This document shows, piece by piece, positions 32,815 to 44,375 of a DNA stretch of 64,000 nucleotides. Under the pieces are notes generated by a model that was not told the DNA's origin, made no database searches, and was given only the letters and a program-made list of their open reading frames with translations. The stretch comes from Atopsyche davidsoni (taxonomy: Eukaryota; Arthropoda; Insecta; Trichoptera; Hydrobiosidae): the NCBI GenBank assembly GCA_022113835.1, contig JAILWY010000022.1:5828001-5892000 (forward strand), given 5' to 3'. Position 1 is the stretch's first letter. The number at the start of each line of letters is the position of its first letter. The translations under genes were made by a program, and so were the position numbers.

Positions 32815-32985
32815 GACGGTTGGCGAGCCCTCCCCGGGGCGCCGCGGGGGCGGCCGCGTCCGGGGGCGCCGGGGCTGCGGGGGCGGGGGGCGGGGGCGGG
32901 GGGGCGGGGGGCGGGGGCGGGGGGGGGGGGGGGGGGAGAGGGGGGGGCGCCCCGGGGGGAGGGGCGCCCCCCGCGGCCAGACGTC
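32815..32985. repeat. G-rich island
   Basis: Many GGGGGCG units and runs of up to about 19 G. Strong G-quadruplex potential on the plus strand. Long Gly/Arg or Pro/Ala frames are artefacts of composition. Confidence 0.8.
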
Positions 32986-33352
32986 GCACAGCCGAGCCAA
33001 CCGACCCAACCCAACACGAACGGTCGGCAACTACTGCGTATAATGAATTACCATCGCTCTTAAGGGCCGAGCTTTCCACTTTGTAGCTTAAAAAAATATA
33101 CAGTAAAAAAAAAATAACAAACGACAAATAAATATATTTATTCCTGGAGCCTGAACTAATCTGCCCGGAAAGTCATCAAAGGCGTTCTGACTGAGGAGAT
33201 TGTGATTATTTTTATTTGTAAGCGTTTTCAACTTTCAGTCTATTCATATATTTGATATTAAACAGTTAAAAGAGATTCCTTAAAAATCTCCTCTGTATTG
33301 CTTGAATCCGGAGTATTACAAATCAAGCCGGTCAGTCTTACAAAATAAAATG

Positions 33353-33620
33353 TACCAGGAGCGCGTGCTGTGCGAAGAGGTATTGCGAATCCGGTCTGTA
33401 TTGAAATTCTTTGGTACGCGCAAAGTTGAATATCGAAGTTAACAAAGTGAGTACTCCTGTTCTTTGCTGGTAATTTTCACGATAGTGTCGTCATCGTGCG
33501 TCTCCCTCGCACCCGCACGAAGAGCGGCAGTAATCGCTGTCTGCGTCCCTCTCTGACGGACAAAAACACATTACGCGAAGCTCAAAAATACCTCCTCTTT
33601 CGTTGTGCGCTCCTGGTGTC
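33353..33620. repeat. Inverted pair of P motifs
   Basis: Minus box at 33353-33382 (TACCAGGAGCGCG, nine bases, AAGAGGTAT) and plus box at 33588-33620 (ATACCTCCT, nine bases, TGCGCTCCTGGTGTC) face outward across about 205 bp. Confidence 0.6.
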
Positions 33621-33930
33621 GTTTTAAAATCCGGTGCTGAGTTTTCAACGTTTTTTAAACGGTTTTAAAATATATTTATCGAATTTAAAATTTAATTACT
33701 ATGAAAACGCGACAGTCTCCCCTTTGCAACTTCGTTTGCACTACGATTGTATTGGGTGATATGTGTACTACGAACGGTAATTGAGCGATATATATTTTTT
33801 TAATTGTTTAAAATACAGTTCTTCTGTTAATAAAACTGTGCTATTAGGTGATATGCCGCGTCATTACATCAATGGTCAATTTTGCAGCACGTCGAGAAAA
33901 ATCGTCGAAAACTATTTTGAAAAAAACAGA

Positions 33931-34048
33931 CGGTATTCGAACACACCTCCGCGGATATCACGGCTTGGTGCTCTATCCAATTGAACTACTGTGGGACGGT
34001 TTTGGGACGTGGAAACCGTGGAGGTGCGGGTTCGAATCTCGCCGCTGG
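33931..34048. repeat. Two S2 tRNA-like pieces, head to head
   Basis: 33931-33997 on the minus strand reads CAGTAGTTCAATTGGATAGA, GCACCAAGCC, then GGTGTGTTCGAATACCG, nearly a whole tRNA body. 34000-34048 on the plus strand reads ACCGTGGAGGTGCGGGTTCG, AATCTCGCC, a second T-arm with a good B-box. Acceptor stems are absent. These look like two fragments of one tRNA-derived SINE family. Confidence 0.55.
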
Positions 34049-34360
34049 CATGAAGAAACATTTCCAATGTTTTTTTTATATCATTTGGCGTGTGAATCGA
34101 TTGCCTAAATGTGTGTAATAGTAGTGTATGTTTCTTTGTTCGCTGGCGGGTGTCGGGAGCGCGGGGGCGTGTGTCGGCACAGAGCTACCCTAATGGGCTC
34201 GTTACAGCCCGCGCACGCCAGGCCGCACCCCCGGCCCACCCCTCGCGTGATGATTTGTATCTGTCGCGTTTGAACGGGCGCACCCCCGCCACCTCCTCCA
34301 TCCCTAATTTCCCCGAAAGCCTTTTTCAGAACAAAAATAATTTCAATAACACCTATCCTA

Positions 34361-34388
34361 CTCCTGCCTAGTTCTGCGCTCCTGATAC
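34361..34388 (+). repeat. P motif
   Basis: TACTCCT, nine bases (GCCTAGTTC), TGCGCTCCTGATAC. A GC-rich block with CACCCCCGCCACCTCC lies about 80 bp upstream. Confidence 0.55.
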
Positions 34389-34468
34389 ATCCTGCAGACC
34401 TCGAGATCGATGTCGCTTTTCAAATGCTAGTGACTGCACGTACTTCTCTATGCATTCATTGTATAAAC
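34384..34468. repeat. Shared flank of hAT b1 and b2
   Basis: TACATC, GCAGACCTCGAGATCGATGT, TACTTCTCTATGCATTCATT, GTATAAAC. The same sequence, inverted, adjoins hAT b2 at 52548-52645. The element and its left flank were therefore duplicated together, or both lie in a larger repeat. Confidence 0.8.
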
Positions 34469-35532
34469 CACTGGTTCCCAAAGTGGTCAATATCGACCCC
34501 CAGGGGTCGATTCCGCTCTTCAAGGGGTCGATGACAGCGAAAAATTAAATTGGGGGCCCACGAACGAACATTTAAGCAGGTCATCACCAAAATTTAGGCA
34601 TTCCGTAAATTTCCGTTAATCCTGCATTATGGACCATCGCAAGAGGGTTTTTTTTAAAGCTTTTCCATCTTAATACCACATGGAAAAGGGTTTCTGTACA
34701 GTTTTCAACCTTCTTACTTCTGACATAGAATATGGCGCATTTTGTATATCAGATGTCAAAAATATATTTGAAGATGATGAATTTGTAAAAATTCAATATT
34801 AGCAAGGCAGGGGTCTACGAAAAACAGGAAAACTCGACAAGGGGTCGACGGGGCAAAAAAGTTTGGGAATTTAGGTCAATATCGACCCCCAGGGGTCGAT
34901 TCCGCCCTACAAGGGGTCGATGACAGCGAAAACTTCAATTGTGGGTCCATGTGGATCCCATTTAAGCAGGTTATCACCAAAATACCACAATGGATTATCA
35001 ATCCATACGTTAACATTGAAGAATCGGAAGTCTTACTACAAGAAGAATTAATATAAGCACTAATGAAGAACTGAAGGTGCAGTTTAGAAAGGGATATCAG
35101 CAATATTGGCTTAAGAGAGACACACTTGCTATTTATCCTGCATTATGGACTATCGCTAGAAGGTTTTTTTGATAGCTTTTCCATCTTCATACCTCGTGAA
35201 AAGTGGTTTCAGTGCGTTTGCCATTCTTCTTACAAAAAAAAAAAAAATAGGTTGGAAATCACTGGGCGAGGAGATTTAAAGTTAAATCTGACTCATTTGA
35301 AGCCAAATATTGAAAATTTGCTAAAAATTTGCATTAAAAGAATTGTTTTTTTTTTGCGAATTGATTTTGTGTGTTTTTATTTATAAATCGATATAACGGA
35401 CCCTTGTTTAACGGATTTCGGATATAACGGACAAAAAATCCGGTCAAATGTAAAAATTCAATATTTGCAAGTCTACGAAAAACAGGAAAACTCAACAAGG
35501 AGTCGACGGGACAAAAAGCTTGGGAACTTCTG
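34469..35532 (+). mobile_element. hAT-type element b1 with internal partial duplication
   Basis: Begins CACTGGTTCCCAAAGTGG and ends TTGGGAACTTCTG. Flanked by a perfect 8-bp duplication GTATAAAC (34461-34468, 35533-35540) with a central TA. 1,064 bp. After the first internal end-like sequence (GTTTGGGAATT, about 34861) the left-end sequence GTCAATATCGACCCCCAGGG starts again, so the element contains two units in tandem. A sequence with GATATAACGGAC repeats near 35390-35430 may be a further nested MITE piece. Confidence 0.88.
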
Positions 35533-35540
35533 GTATAAAC

Positions 35541-36960
35541 ATCCAAAATTAAACTAACGGAAATTTTCAGATCGAAAACTTTATAAATAAAAAAACAATG
35601 AATATTTTAGATGAATTTTTCCAAAAATAAAAAGTATTTTTTAAGATGAAAAATACCCAAATATTTTTTTACATTTTCACGAAATTTCAGATCACTGATC
35701 TTGAATTTTGAATAAATACACTTTCGCAGTAACCCAGCCTTACCTGGCTGCCCTGTTTATGCACAATTCAATATAACCTAACCTAACCCCTGATTCAGAT
35801 TATTTGGGTAAAAATGTCACCAGTTTATATTCTTAAAATATATTTTTACTTGTAAAAACATGGACGTAGAGAAAGTTTTCGCTATAATTCCATTAAAAAA
35901 ATTCTTTAAAAGAAATGTTTTTAGTGATTTTCCTAGGGGGCATATCCAAGTCACGTCAACAAATAAAGTGTGAAAAATCACTCAAATATTTTTTTTGCAA
36001 TATTATAATCGATAGTAGAAAAATTCGGTAACACCGTTAAATCGGCAAGCAATATGAAATATGAATTAATTTCTAATTTTCAAAATATACTCACGTAGAA
36101 AAAATACACCGACGGCGGGCTGTCGGTTGTTCTTACGGAAATTTCTCTAATAAAAAAACAACGGCGAGGTAGCAAGAGTTCAAAACTCTGTAAAATGTAT
36201 AAAAAAAACACGCCCCCGGGGCGGTCGCGGGTTTTTCAGTCCCTGCCCCCCCCCCTGGCCCCCTCCCCCCTCCCCCCGGCGCCGCCCCTGCAAAACGCGA
36301 AAATTAAAACCCCCGAGAGCTCCGCATAAAATTCTTAATTTTAGATTCAACTGAACGGCCGATAAAAATAAAACGCCATTCGACCGACTGTACGGGGTGC
36401 GCGGCGACCATCATCGCATTTTATAAATTACTTACTTATTAAAAAAAAAATATATATATATATAATGAGATTAAATACCTAAATATAACTCTTATACAAC
36501 TGGTAATACTGTACCTAGCTGCGTTGTAAAAATAAATATTTTTGAGAATTTTTCAGAATTGACCCCCTGAAAAGGTATTCGTAATAAATGTGAATTCGCT
36601 AATATCACACAAAATAACTCGCACATTTCAAATAAACGCGAGCCTTACGTAATTTGTGCGGCCAGCGCTACGCGTCCTCAAAGACCTGAGGGGGGGGAAA
36701 AATCAAAAGGCAACCCGGGGGTCCGAACCCCGGCGTCTGGACTTCTACGAAGGGGTATGGTGGGGGGGGGCGTTCGAAGGGTCTACGATTCGGCGTAGCT
36801 GTGATTCGGCACTCTCGAAAAAACAGATTCGCATTGGTGTTTATCCAAATATCAAAAAAAAAAAATTTTAATACATAGATATGGAGTGTTACGAATTGAA
36901 GCAGACTCATCGAAAAATTATCTTTAGGGGTAGAGGTTAATATGCTTAAGAGCCGAGATT
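35541..36960. other. Unassigned AT-rich stretch with one C-rich island
   Basis: C-rich low complexity at about 36225-36290, a CCTAACCTAACC run at about 35777-35788, and a G-rich patch near 36690-36775. No supported gene. Confidence 0.35.
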
Positions 36961-37470
36961 TTTGACCTTTTGCTTGTACCTATTGCGAAAAATCGACTGC
37001 ACCAATCAAAAAAATTTTAATGCAGAAAGTTAGATACACCCTTTATTTTTTTTAAATTTCTTATAACTTACTTTTAATATGATAAATATGTGTTTTTCCG
37101 ATTGAAGTTTCAGGATTGGAGTTTCGCGATGTTCCTGTTCCAAGAATCCTAAACATGTATGACTCTTTTTTTCAATTGGAATTAAAAGAGTAATTATAAA
37201 CCCTCCTGTTGGGATTAGTTTGAAAATTAAAAAAAAAAAAAAACTTTAACAAACTTTGGTTTTGAAATTCGTCATTTTATCCAATTTTTCAACATCTTCA
37301 AGATTTTATTTTACCCTGAAAATGGACGTTAGTTTTCTCAATACTCTGTCAAAAAATCAGCAAAATAAAGTGACAATTAAATTAATTAAACGACACGATT
37401 TCGACAGGTAATGGACTGCCTCTGGTGTCCGGTTGGCACACCAAAGACAGTCACTACAAAATGATCAAAA
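36960..37470 (+). repeat. Foldback F, third copy (single arm)
   Basis: Matches 11850-12330 in order: GTTAGATACACCC, GATAAATATGTGTTTTTCC, TTTTTCAATTGGAATTAAAA, ACATCTTCAAGATTTTATT, CCCTGAAAATGGACGTTA, GACACGATTTCGACAGG. It ends in a hairpin-like CTGGTGTCCGGTTGGCACAC. No complementary arm is nearby. Confidence 0.82.
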
Positions 37471-38529
37471 AAACTCGATTATGGGACCTAGACCCTTAAA
37501 GGTAGAGTCCTGGTATTGGAATACTATCAACTTTCGCTAAAGGCTCAGGCCAAAGCGTTCGAATACTGCTTCTTGCAAGACAAATATAATAAATAATATT
37601 TAATTCATTTCGGGAGGCAAATCGTGCATCTACCCCCAGGATTCGTAGGGGCCAGGGGCGCTGGGGGAGGGGCGGCGAAGCCCGGGCTGCGGTCCGTCGG
37701 TGGACCCTGCCGGACCCGCAAGTTTTGATATTTTCCTTTCTGCAAAGTTTGCCCGGCCGATTCAAAGCATTCCTGAATATCATTTCGGTCTAACTCGGGG
37801 CTGGCTGAGGCTCTCCTCCCCCGGCTGCGGAAGCGACGGTCTAGGAGCTTCCAGCGAAACACAACACCCCATGTACACGTGATCCAGGGTAGTGAAATTA
37901 TTTAATTACGAATTCGACAGGTGGACCCATACGACCGAATTAACCCCCTCAAAGAAAATGTAGTTTCTTAACAGTTCTATCATCATTGGAAACCCGCTGT
38001 GAAGTCGAAGCTTGGAGGCACTTGAAATAAGGCATTATAGAATAATGCTTTATTTTTTGCTGAGATAGTAAGAAAAACAAACATCTATAGTTTATTAATC
38101 AAAACAGCTTAAGCTTTTTTTTAAACAAACTGAAAAAGGCCCCAACTAGATCAGTTTGCGATTCACCAAATCGAACTGGAGACTAAGAGACCACGGTCTA
38201 CCCACTAACCCAATCAGCCTACAGTGTCATGATTAAATTGTAAAAGTATTTAGTTTGTCCTCTCAGCTGACATTGACTACAATCGAAACAAGGTCTTGAA
38301 CAAAGGCTTCAAAACAATCCATATTCAATATAATCACAACAAATTTTGAGGAGAGATCGATCAGGTATTTTGAACCATATCAGAATATCAACTTCAGAAA
38401 CTAATTATTTTTCTCAAAATATATATTCCTGAAATACATTACTTTGTAACTCCGCCATCTTAATACGACACAAGACGAGATAAGCATTATAGCGAGGGTA
38501 TTTTTCCTAAATATATATTAATTTCCGAT
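37471..38529. other. Unassigned stretch
   Basis: A GC-rich segment (37630-37860) gives chance frames. A minus-strand tRNA-like sequence at about 38163-38225 (GTAGGCTGATTGGGTTAGTG and CAGTTCGATTTGG) is probably a decayed SINE head. Confidence 0.35.
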
Positions 38530-38650
38530 GGGCTCCCCACCCCCCGCGGCACGGACCCCCCTCTCCCCCGTGACGGTTCCGTGAACAGTTTTTTTTGCCG
38601 GGGGGGGCGGGGGGACAACCCTCCGTGCCGCTCCCCGACACCCCCTCGGA
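38530..38650. repeat. GC-rich island
   Basis: CACCCCCCGCGGC, CCCCCCTCTCCCCC and GGGGGGGGCGGGGGG; low complexity just left of mariner M3. Confidence 0.5.
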
Positions 38651-38721
38651 TTCCTACCCTTGCGCCGGCTTAACAGGGTGCACGGAAATTCGTCATAAAT
38701 ATAACGTATACTGAGATATTT

Positions 38722-39355
38722 TCGGCGTCGAATCGGCTCAATAATTCGGCATAGCAGAGCCCTGTGACCGTTTTGCCCTTCACCAGGTAGTCAATGAAGA
38801 TCACACCTTGTGGATCGGTGGCCATCACCTTTGCGACCGATAGGACAGTCTTCGCCTTCTTCGGAGCACGTTCGCCGGGTGAAATCCACTGTTTCGACTG
38901 TTCCTTGGTCTCTGGTGTGTACCAGTGGATCCATGTTTCATTCATTCATTGTCACGAAACGACGCAGAAACTCCATCGGATTGCGCTTAAACAGCGTCAA
39001 ACACTGCTCCGAAGTGGTCTCACGGTTGCGCTTGTTGTCCGGAGTGAGCAAACGCGGCACCCATCGTGCCGACAGCTTTCTCATGCCCAAAATTTCATGC
39101 GAGATATGACCCACGCGGTCTTTTGAGATGTCTACTGTTTCAGCTATTTCGCGCACCTTCAATCGGCGATCTGCCAATACGAGTTCGTGGATTTTTTCAC
39201 GTTATCCTCCGTGGTAGCCATTTTCTTTGAAACTCGTTAAACCAATTTATGACGGTCGCCATCGAAGGAGAAGAGTCACCGTACACAGCATCCAAGCGCT
39301 CTTTGACTTCCAAAAACAAGAATCGAATCACCGACCGATATTGCTCTTTTTCCAT
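38722..39355 (-). pseudogene. Mariner transposase pseudogene (M3)
   Basis: Starts at 39355 with MEKEQYRSVIRFLFLEVKER. Then come NWFNEFQ, a gap, VREIAETVDISKDRVGH, MRKLSARWVPRLLTPDNK, FLRRFVT and WIHWYTPETKEQSKQW. At the first catalytic Asp the sequence has a duplicated ATGA, which shifts the frame, and the Asp codon reads Asn (MNETW). The C-terminal third with the second and third catalytic Asp is deleted. Irritans subfamily. Confidence 0.9.
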
Positions 39356-39492
39356 TTTTCTCAAATACGCGTACACGTCCGCTTCAAAACAAAACTACGA
39401 GTCCGATTCAGCTGAAATTTTGACAGTAGCCGTCTACTTGCAATACTAGCACCATCGGGGGGTGAGGCTAAGCACTCATCGGACCGCCCTCG
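38722..39492 (-). mobile_element. Mariner M3, 3'-truncated
   Basis: Right end CGGACCGCCCTCG (39480-39492) next to TA. The other terminal repeat is absent: homology stops after the residues equivalent to LSRFDAE. About 771 bp. It keeps both helix-turn-helix regions and so complements what is lost in M1 and M2, but it has a gap after NWFNEFQ. Confidence 0.92.
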
Positions 39493-39980
39493 TATGTATA
39501 AAGTTAATAATGTATACACAAAACGACGGAAATATTCCTGAAAATTTGTTCATACCTGCGAAGAAGCAAAGCGACTTCCTGTGTGTACCTTTTACCTAAG
39601 AACGTATTATGCGTGCATTATTTATTATTTGCAGCTTTTCTACGACGTATATTTTCTGGGCATGGTGTAGCAGGGTGTAGCGTGGTAGGGGGTAGGGAGC
39701 AGGGGGGAGCCCTCGGGGCCCAAAAGACGCGGGGACTGAGGGACGGGGTAGGGGCGCGGGTCCGGCGGGTCTTTATATATAAAATATTACGTCTCGGAAG
39801 CCGGGCATGCCCGCACAGAAGATAATATTCGGATTATGTTGGAAATTCGATGCGTGATGGCGACAATGACCTCGGAAGGCAAGCAAATCAGACTTATAAA
39901 TCGCGCAAATCTAGCGCAAATCGCGCAAAAGTAGATGTTCTCAACGTGAAGATTTACATTTTTTTAGTCGTCATCCACCT
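39493..39980. other. Unassigned stretch
   Basis: G-rich patch at 39680-39770 and the small repeat TCGCGCAAATCTAGCGCAAA at about 39900-39920. No gene supported. Confidence 0.35.

Positions 39981-39982
<2 letters not shown>

Positions 39983-40028
<46 letters not shown>
39983..40028. repeat. (TA)n microsatellite
   Basis: About 22 TA units, the longest dinucleotide run in the window. Confidence 0.95.
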
Positions 40029-40031
<3 letters not shown>

Positions 40032-40089
40032 CGTGTACGTATAGTCAGTATTGCATAAAGCTCAAATTTTAACAAGTATAATAATATTG

Positions 40090-40205
40090 TAAATAAAATA
40101 CTATGTGATTTTTCCACATGATTAACTTTACTTGTGATTGGTTCCGACAACTTTTCACAACGAGGTCCAACGTGAAAGGGTGGCAAAAACGGTTGATTTA
40201 AATAA
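40090..40205. repeat. Inverted pair of family C pieces
   Basis: 40098-40150 is the complement of a C tail (GTGATTTTTCCACATG). 40168-40190 is a plus-strand C head (CCAACGTGAAAGGGTGGC) with GAAACC decayed to AAAACG. Confidence 0.55.
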
Positions 40206-40576
40206 TATTAAATAAAATTCACTATACCAATTAAATATGTCAACCAAAGCGTATCAGGGGTTGTATTTATTAATTTCCGCCCCGAAGCGCTACCGGTGCC
40301 AAAAGCAAAGAGTGGTTTGGATCATCTATTGTTCGGTAAGCAATTGTGCTAATTGCATAACTTTTTTTGTGACAATGGTGTTTTAGAAACATATTGATAT
40401 TATTGTTAGTAAAAATCCGACCCTGGCAATTGCCTTGCCGCAGTTCGTCGGTCCCCAGTGACGTCAGCATCGTGAAAAAGGGTAGGCCGTCCAATGACGA
40501 AACCACCAATATAGTACTGACGCGGACTTTAAGATACGGCTAATCGAAGAAAGAACCACCGGGAAAATAATGTACA

Positions 40577-40612
<36 letters not shown>
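40577..40612. repeat. (TA)n microsatellite
   Basis: About 18 TA units. Confidence 0.95.
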
Positions 40613-40616
<4 letters not shown>

Positions 40617-41082
40617 TTTTATACAAAAATAATACTCACTACTTGAAGAATTTTTCGTATTTACAGCTGTTAATGAAGGATGAATCACAAACCTGTAAAT
40701 AAAGAAAACATATTTATTTTTTTAAATTGTCATTAGGAAATTATACTCTACAGTAAGGCACCTATTTAATTTTTAAAAAAAGGAAGAAATAAATCAACAG
40801 CTGGTGGAGCCCAGCTGTGTTATTGTAAAAATAATTTTTGTTTATTACAAATCTTCAATTATCGAAACGACAAGATAAAAAAAATGCTTTTTCAAACGGG
40901 AAAACATAATTAATCATAGAAAAATAAGAAAATATACACAACGCCTTTTTCCGAAAGATGAAAATAAATGTAATGAAAAGATGATGGTTCAAATTATTTT
41001 GGATTGGTTTTATTTAAAAAAAAATATATATTTAAAAAAAAAAAAAATATATATATATATATTTAAAAAATCAATATATTTG

Positions 41083-41220
41083 ACAGAGAGTACTTGGTGG
41101 AATTCCATTTTAATATTTTTGAATAAAACACTTGGCCATCGTGCCAACGTGAAAGGTTGGCGAAACCGGTCACAAATAAAAACGAACATGTGGAAAATCA
41201 CTCAAGTATTTTATTAAAAA
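41083..41220 (+). repeat. Family C repeat with inverted CAAGTACT tag
   Basis: GACAGAGAGTACTTGGTGGA and ATTCCATTTTAATATTTTTG, then GCCAACGTGAAAGGTTGGC (6-bp stem, 7-nt loop) and GAAACCGGTCAC, then ACATGTGGAAAATCACTC. A well-preserved C stem. Confidence 0.8.
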
Positions 41221-41319
41221 AATGTATATATATATTAGTCAACAGTAGCCATGATTCACAAGGAAACCAGAAAAACAGGCACTTTCCCAGTTTGCGATAT
41301 TTTCCCAAGCGGGGTGCGC

Positions 41320-41440
41320 CGCCCCCCTGGCGCCCCCCTGGCGCCCCCCTGGCGCCCCCCTGGCGTCCCCCTGGCGCCCCGCTGGCCGGGGGGCGCTACC
41401 CTCCCCCACTCGGACGCAACGACAGGCGGGGGGGGAGGAG
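41320..41440. repeat. GC island with 11-bp minisatellite
   Basis: GCGCCCCCCTG repeats at 41330, 41341 and 41352, then two variants at 41363 and 41374. A further G/C-rich tract follows. Confidence 0.85.
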
Positions 41441-41864
41441 ACAAGAAGCGTCGCCCCTGCGAGCTCCCTTCTGCTCCCAAACTTGTTTTCATCTCGCCTT
41501 TTGTACGGAGAAAAATTTTATATATATAATAAAAAAAAACCCCTAAAATTAACAGAATTTCGCACTATTTTTTCAAGACATAATTTAGAATTTGAGCCTA
41601 CGCCTCTTGGCTATTGCAGCCTGGTGCATTGAAAATTTGAACTTAAAATATATATGATTATGCATCAAGCATATATCAACAGTCTCGCCTTCTAATCTGA
41701 AGACTTCGGCGACATTGACACAGTTTTCTCCCGATTCAGCGTGAAATTATTCAAAAATTAATTTCAGATATTTTACCGTCATTTTTATTTCAATGTCGCC
41801 CCTCGTCGCTCGCCTGAAAATTCTTATTTTCCTAGGTAGTAAAACAAATAAAATCGGCGTCTCG

Positions 41865-42005
41865 CGCGCGCCACTGGGGGGCGCGCCCCGGGCCGCCCCC
41901 AAGACGGTCCAAAAGACGGGGAAAAATAAATAATAAAAAAAAACGGGCCGCCCCCATCCCCGGGGCGTTACCGCCGCCACTGGCGGGCGGGCGCGGCGCC
42001 GGCAA
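41865..42005. repeat. GC-rich island
   Basis: Two GC blocks (CACTGGGGGGCGCGCCCCGG and CACTGGCGGGCGGGCGCGGC) around an A-rich centre. They could be decayed repeats of each other. Confidence 0.4.
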
Positions 42006-42489
42006 CAAAAGGAAAATATTATTTTTACCTTATATCTAAAAAAAATCTTATATCAGATGTACTCTAGACACTAGCAAAAGTCTTCTCTAGTTCTCCATGC
42101 CCACTGCTAATTCGGCTTTTGCTTCACTATTGCTTTACATACATACACATACACATGTGTATGTATATATTTATACACAGAATGGTACAAAAATCATATT
42201 TTCTAAAAAAAAAAAAAAAGAAAAAAGGTTCAGTACAGAAACGAATTCACGCATTGAGTTAATCTGGTACCTAAATCAAGGATCACTTTCATGTTATATT
42301 TAGCAGCCAATTAATTAGTTTAATTCCTGCGACTGGCAACACCGAAATGAAACACTCCCGTTTCAAAAGCCATTCAAATCGTAAAACGGAAGTCGCACGC
42401 GAGAGAGCCGCGCGGCAACAGGTGACGGGCGGCGCCGTGTTTACTTTTCTTGCCGAACTTTCAATTTTACTTCGTGCCATTTGAATACT

Positions 42490-42534
42490 TGGCGGGGCGG
42501 GGGCGGGGGCGGGGGCGGGGCAGGGGGGGGGGGG
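42490..42534. repeat. G-rich minisatellite
   Basis: GGGGGC repeated four times then twelve G. Followed at once by GTTATCAACCGTG, similar to the TGATTAACT boundary of other islands. P-like boxes follow at about 42757 and 42788. Confidence 0.7.
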
Positions 42535-43054
42535 TTATCAACCGTGATCATGATCGAGACAACCTAACCTAACCTCGCTTTAATCTAGCAACTCATGCGT
42601 CCCTGATGCAAACTAACCAATCATATATAATGTCTATTGCCCTGGTGCAAGTACACACACTTTCAATCCTCTTGCTGTAAATTTATTAACACACCTACAC
42701 AGTTTTTTTTTTAAATATATTACATTACTATAATTATTAATTTTTCTTTCTTCCCGCAATTCATGCACTCCTGACACCAAAGGAAAAACTCCACTCCTGA
42801 CACCAAAAGATAAGGGCGACGAGTCACGCGGCACAAAAGCGGCGTTTCACCCGTCGTTTCGTGCGCAAGGGTCTTTAATATAACGTACATTTTGTATTTA
42901 TATATTCGGGCACGTGTAATTTTTCAACACATCCCACAAAACAAAAACAGAAACATGAGAACTATACATCAAACGCAACCGGAAAGACGGATGGCCGAAA
43001 GTATCGGAGAAAATACACGGGAAAGTCCCTCGGATGATAAATACCAGGATAGCA

Positions 43055-43170
43055 GGGGGCGCGGGGGCGGTAAGGGCGGCGGGGGCGCTAAGGGCGGCGG
43101 GGGCGCTAAGGGCGGCGGGGGCGGCGGGGGCGGCGAGTCACGCAGTCCGCGATCGCCGTCGCCGGGCGGC
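43055..43170. repeat. GC island with 18-bp unit, module 1
   Basis: TAAGGGCGGCGGGGGCGC at 43071 and 43089, and a variant at 43107. Then GGCGGCTGATTAACTATC. A P box (CGTGCGCTCCTGATACC) follows at 43273. Same unit and boundary as the island at 46.5 kb. Confidence 0.85.
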
Positions 43171-43261
43171 TGATTAACTATCGACACCCCGGCCAGCCGC
43201 AACCCTGGCCATTTATCTCCGCGCCCGCTCATTTGTACATGCCAGGGCTTTCTTATATCTC

Positions 43262-43400
43262 TCCCGCCCGCCCGTGCGCTCCTGATACCGGCCGGGCCGG
43301 GGTAAAAACCGCGGCCCGCGGACGGAGGGGGGCCCTGCCGGGTCGCGAGGGTCGGGGACGGGGCACTCGCAAACTTTCGGGATCGGACCGCGCTGCGGGT
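43262..43400 (+). repeat. P motif followed by GC-rich island
   Basis: CTCTCCC, nine bases, TGCGCTCCTGATACC, then GGCCGGGCCGGGG and more GC-rich DNA. Confidence 0.5.
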
Positions 43401-43864
43401 TAAAATAAAAATCCACCCGCCCGAAACTATCTCGCCCTAAAATAATATATGCTACCCTGATATATATATTACATCATGTGTATATTTTATACTATACATT
43501 ATAACATATGGAGCTGCGGTTGCTGCGCCCGTTTGCCGACTATGAGGTTCCGAGTTGTAGCTGTAACTCTAGGCGCACGGGTAAAGGGAATCCTTGATAT
43601 ATATTATGCTTGCCGATGCTGAAAACCATTTGAGCCAAAACCACACATGCTCAAAAAAAAAATTTAAAATATCAAGACTGCTCAAATCGGTTGCCCAAGG
43701 AAGTAATTTTGACTGCTTTTTAATTTCAATTAGAAAAACAACTACGTATATAATGACATAATTCACTAGAATTTTGTGATATATATATATGTGTTATACC
43801 ATAAACCTAAGCAATCTAGTGTTAAAGTAGCTTTACGGAATGAAACCAAAATTGTACAAAAAGT

Positions 43865-43925
43865 GTTCGAACCCACACTCTTCGGCGTTGCATTCAATTC
43901 AACTACAGCCGTCACTGAGTCAAAA
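43865..43925 (-). repeat. tRNA-like SINE head, family S2
   Basis: Minus strand: GGCTGTAGTTGAATTGAATG, CAACGCCGAAG, GTGTGGGTTCGAACAC. Good B-box, no acceptor stem. Confidence 0.5.
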
Positions 43926-43991
43926 TATTGGTTGGCCTAGGCACAGTGGTACATATGTAGAGTATGATTGTTAAAAATTCTCGATAAACGG

Positions 43992-44095
43992 AAGTGATTC
44001 GTTAGTACAAGGGTTAGTACACCGGCCACGTAAGTCAGGGGAAAGTTTCTTTAAATCATCTTCTATGTATGAACTAATGTGCCTAATCATATTTT
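43992..44095 (+). repeat. SINE-like unit S1, copy at 44.0 kb
   Basis: GTGATTCGTTAGTACAAGGG, TACACCGGCCACGTAAGTC, then directly AAGTTTCTTTAAATCATC and GAACTAATGTGCC. The T-arm region is deleted. Confidence 0.7.
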
Positions 44096-44234
44096 TTTTA
44101 AATTTTTGAAGAAAAAAACTTGATAATTCGGGGTAGCTTTATTTTTCACAGCGCGGCAGAAAAATTGAAAGCGAACTCGGAAAATTCTCAAAAGGCAAAT
44201 CATCCGTGAGGTAAAAATCATCGAGCCTTGCTGA

Positions 44235-44375
44235 GAGCCGGGGGGGGGGACAGGGGCGGCGCATGTACCTCCTCGGGCCTTCTGCGCCCCGGCGTCGTGG
44301 GGCGCCCGGGGGCGGGGGCGGGGCGGGGCGGAAGGGGGGGGGGGCGCCCCCGCAGCGGCGCCTCCGAGGGGGCGC
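44235..44375. repeat. GC-rich island
   Basis: GGCGGGGGCGGGGCGGGGCG and GCCCCCGCAGCGGCGCC, ending GGGCGCTTGATTAACTGGAT. Same TGATTAACT boundary as module 1. Confidence 0.6.
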
